Source: CAWUKT01 sp963923035
GTDB lineage: Bacteria; Bacteroidota; Bacteroidia; J057; JADKCL01
Assembly (NCBI GenBank): GCA_963923035.1
Contig: CAWUKT010000122.1
Coordinates: 1 to 15,802, forward strand
Length of the DNA: 15,802 bases
Direction: 5' to 3'
The notes under the pieces were generated by a model. That model was not told where the DNA came from. It did not search any database and saw nothing but the letters and a program-made list of their open reading frames with translations. Position numbers and translations under genes: made by a program. This document shows, piece after piece, positions 15,666-15,802 of the stretch. Every line of letters begins with the position of its first letter. Position 1 is the first letter of the stretch.

Positions 15666-15704
15666 CTCCTCAATATCGGGAAAAATGGGATGCGGGCCCA
15701 GTGC

Positions 15705-15744
15705 CCCCACCTCCAAGGTCGGCGGACCGGCCCCGGAGGTGGGG
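15705..15744. repeat. Inverted repeat in the AraC gene leader
   Basis: CCCCACCTCC (15705-15714) and GGAGGTGGGG (15735-15744) are perfect reverse complements, with GGTC/GACC (15717-15720 and 15725-15728) able to pair inside. No T-tract follows on the minus strand. It lies 39 bases ahead of the preferred GTG start, so it may be a leader hairpin, an autoregulatory operator or the 3' hairpin of an upstream gene. The rest of the window end (15745-15802) shows no recognisable gene. Confidence 0.5.
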
Positions 15745-15802
15745 CATTCCCATACGTGTCCCGTTTAACTTCAGAAACAGCTTTTGGAACCATTGTCTAT
15801 CA

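Overview
The window looks like chromosomal DNA from a Bacteroidota bacterium, probably a Saprospiria (Lewinella-like) member. The phylum rests on three things: a 991-residue secreted protein ending in a type IX secretion (T9SS) sorting domain, promoters of the Bacteroidota TTTG / TAnnTTTG type, and lipoproteins with acidic residues just after the lipidated Cys. The Saprospiria placement is inference from protein style. No rRNA, tRNA, CRISPR, transposase, integrase or phage gene is visible.

Layout: an incoming terminator (24-63) is followed by two tandem paralogous helix-turn-helix/coiled-coil genes (301-1173, +) and an FKBP-type prolyl isomerase lipoprotein (1272-2018, +). A gene-poor, AT-richer stretch (2019-2715) separates these from two minus-strand genes: an exported dienelactone hydrolase-like protein (2716-3573) and a membrane-anchored thioredoxin-fold/ATP10-like protein (3732-4301). 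Divergent from the latter is an acyl-CoA dehydrogenase (4582-5724, +) with a good promoter. It converges on a gene for an unknown all-helical protein (6180-7580, -); their 455-base gap holds a cloverleaf-like inverted-repeat element (5875-5951). Next comes the T9SS protein (7734-10709, +), then three minus-strand transcription units: a small secreted barrel-like protein plus a serine-hydrolase lipoprotein (12611 down to 10792); a secreted SnoaL-like protein and a SnoaL-alpha/beta-hydrolase whose frames overlap (14643 down to 12771); and an AraC-family regulator (about 15665 down to 14766).

How the genes may work together: many products are predicted to leave the cytoplasm (FKBP lipoprotein, dienelactone hydrolase-like protein, T9SS protein, barrel-like protein, serine-hydrolase lipoprotein, SnoaL protein). 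The window reads as ordinary chromosome with an envelope/secretion flavour, not as a mobile island. The AraC gene lies just upstream of the SnoaL/hydrolase pair, with three CAAAGG repeats between them, so it is the best local candidate regulator.

I do not see a clearly new multi-gene system. The points most worth a second look are the cloverleaf element, the +1 frame break between SnoaL and hydrolase together with the hydrolase's apparently degenerate catalytic residues, the tandem HTH/coiled-coil pair, and a terminator module that recurs in opposite orientation at 2093 and 12708.
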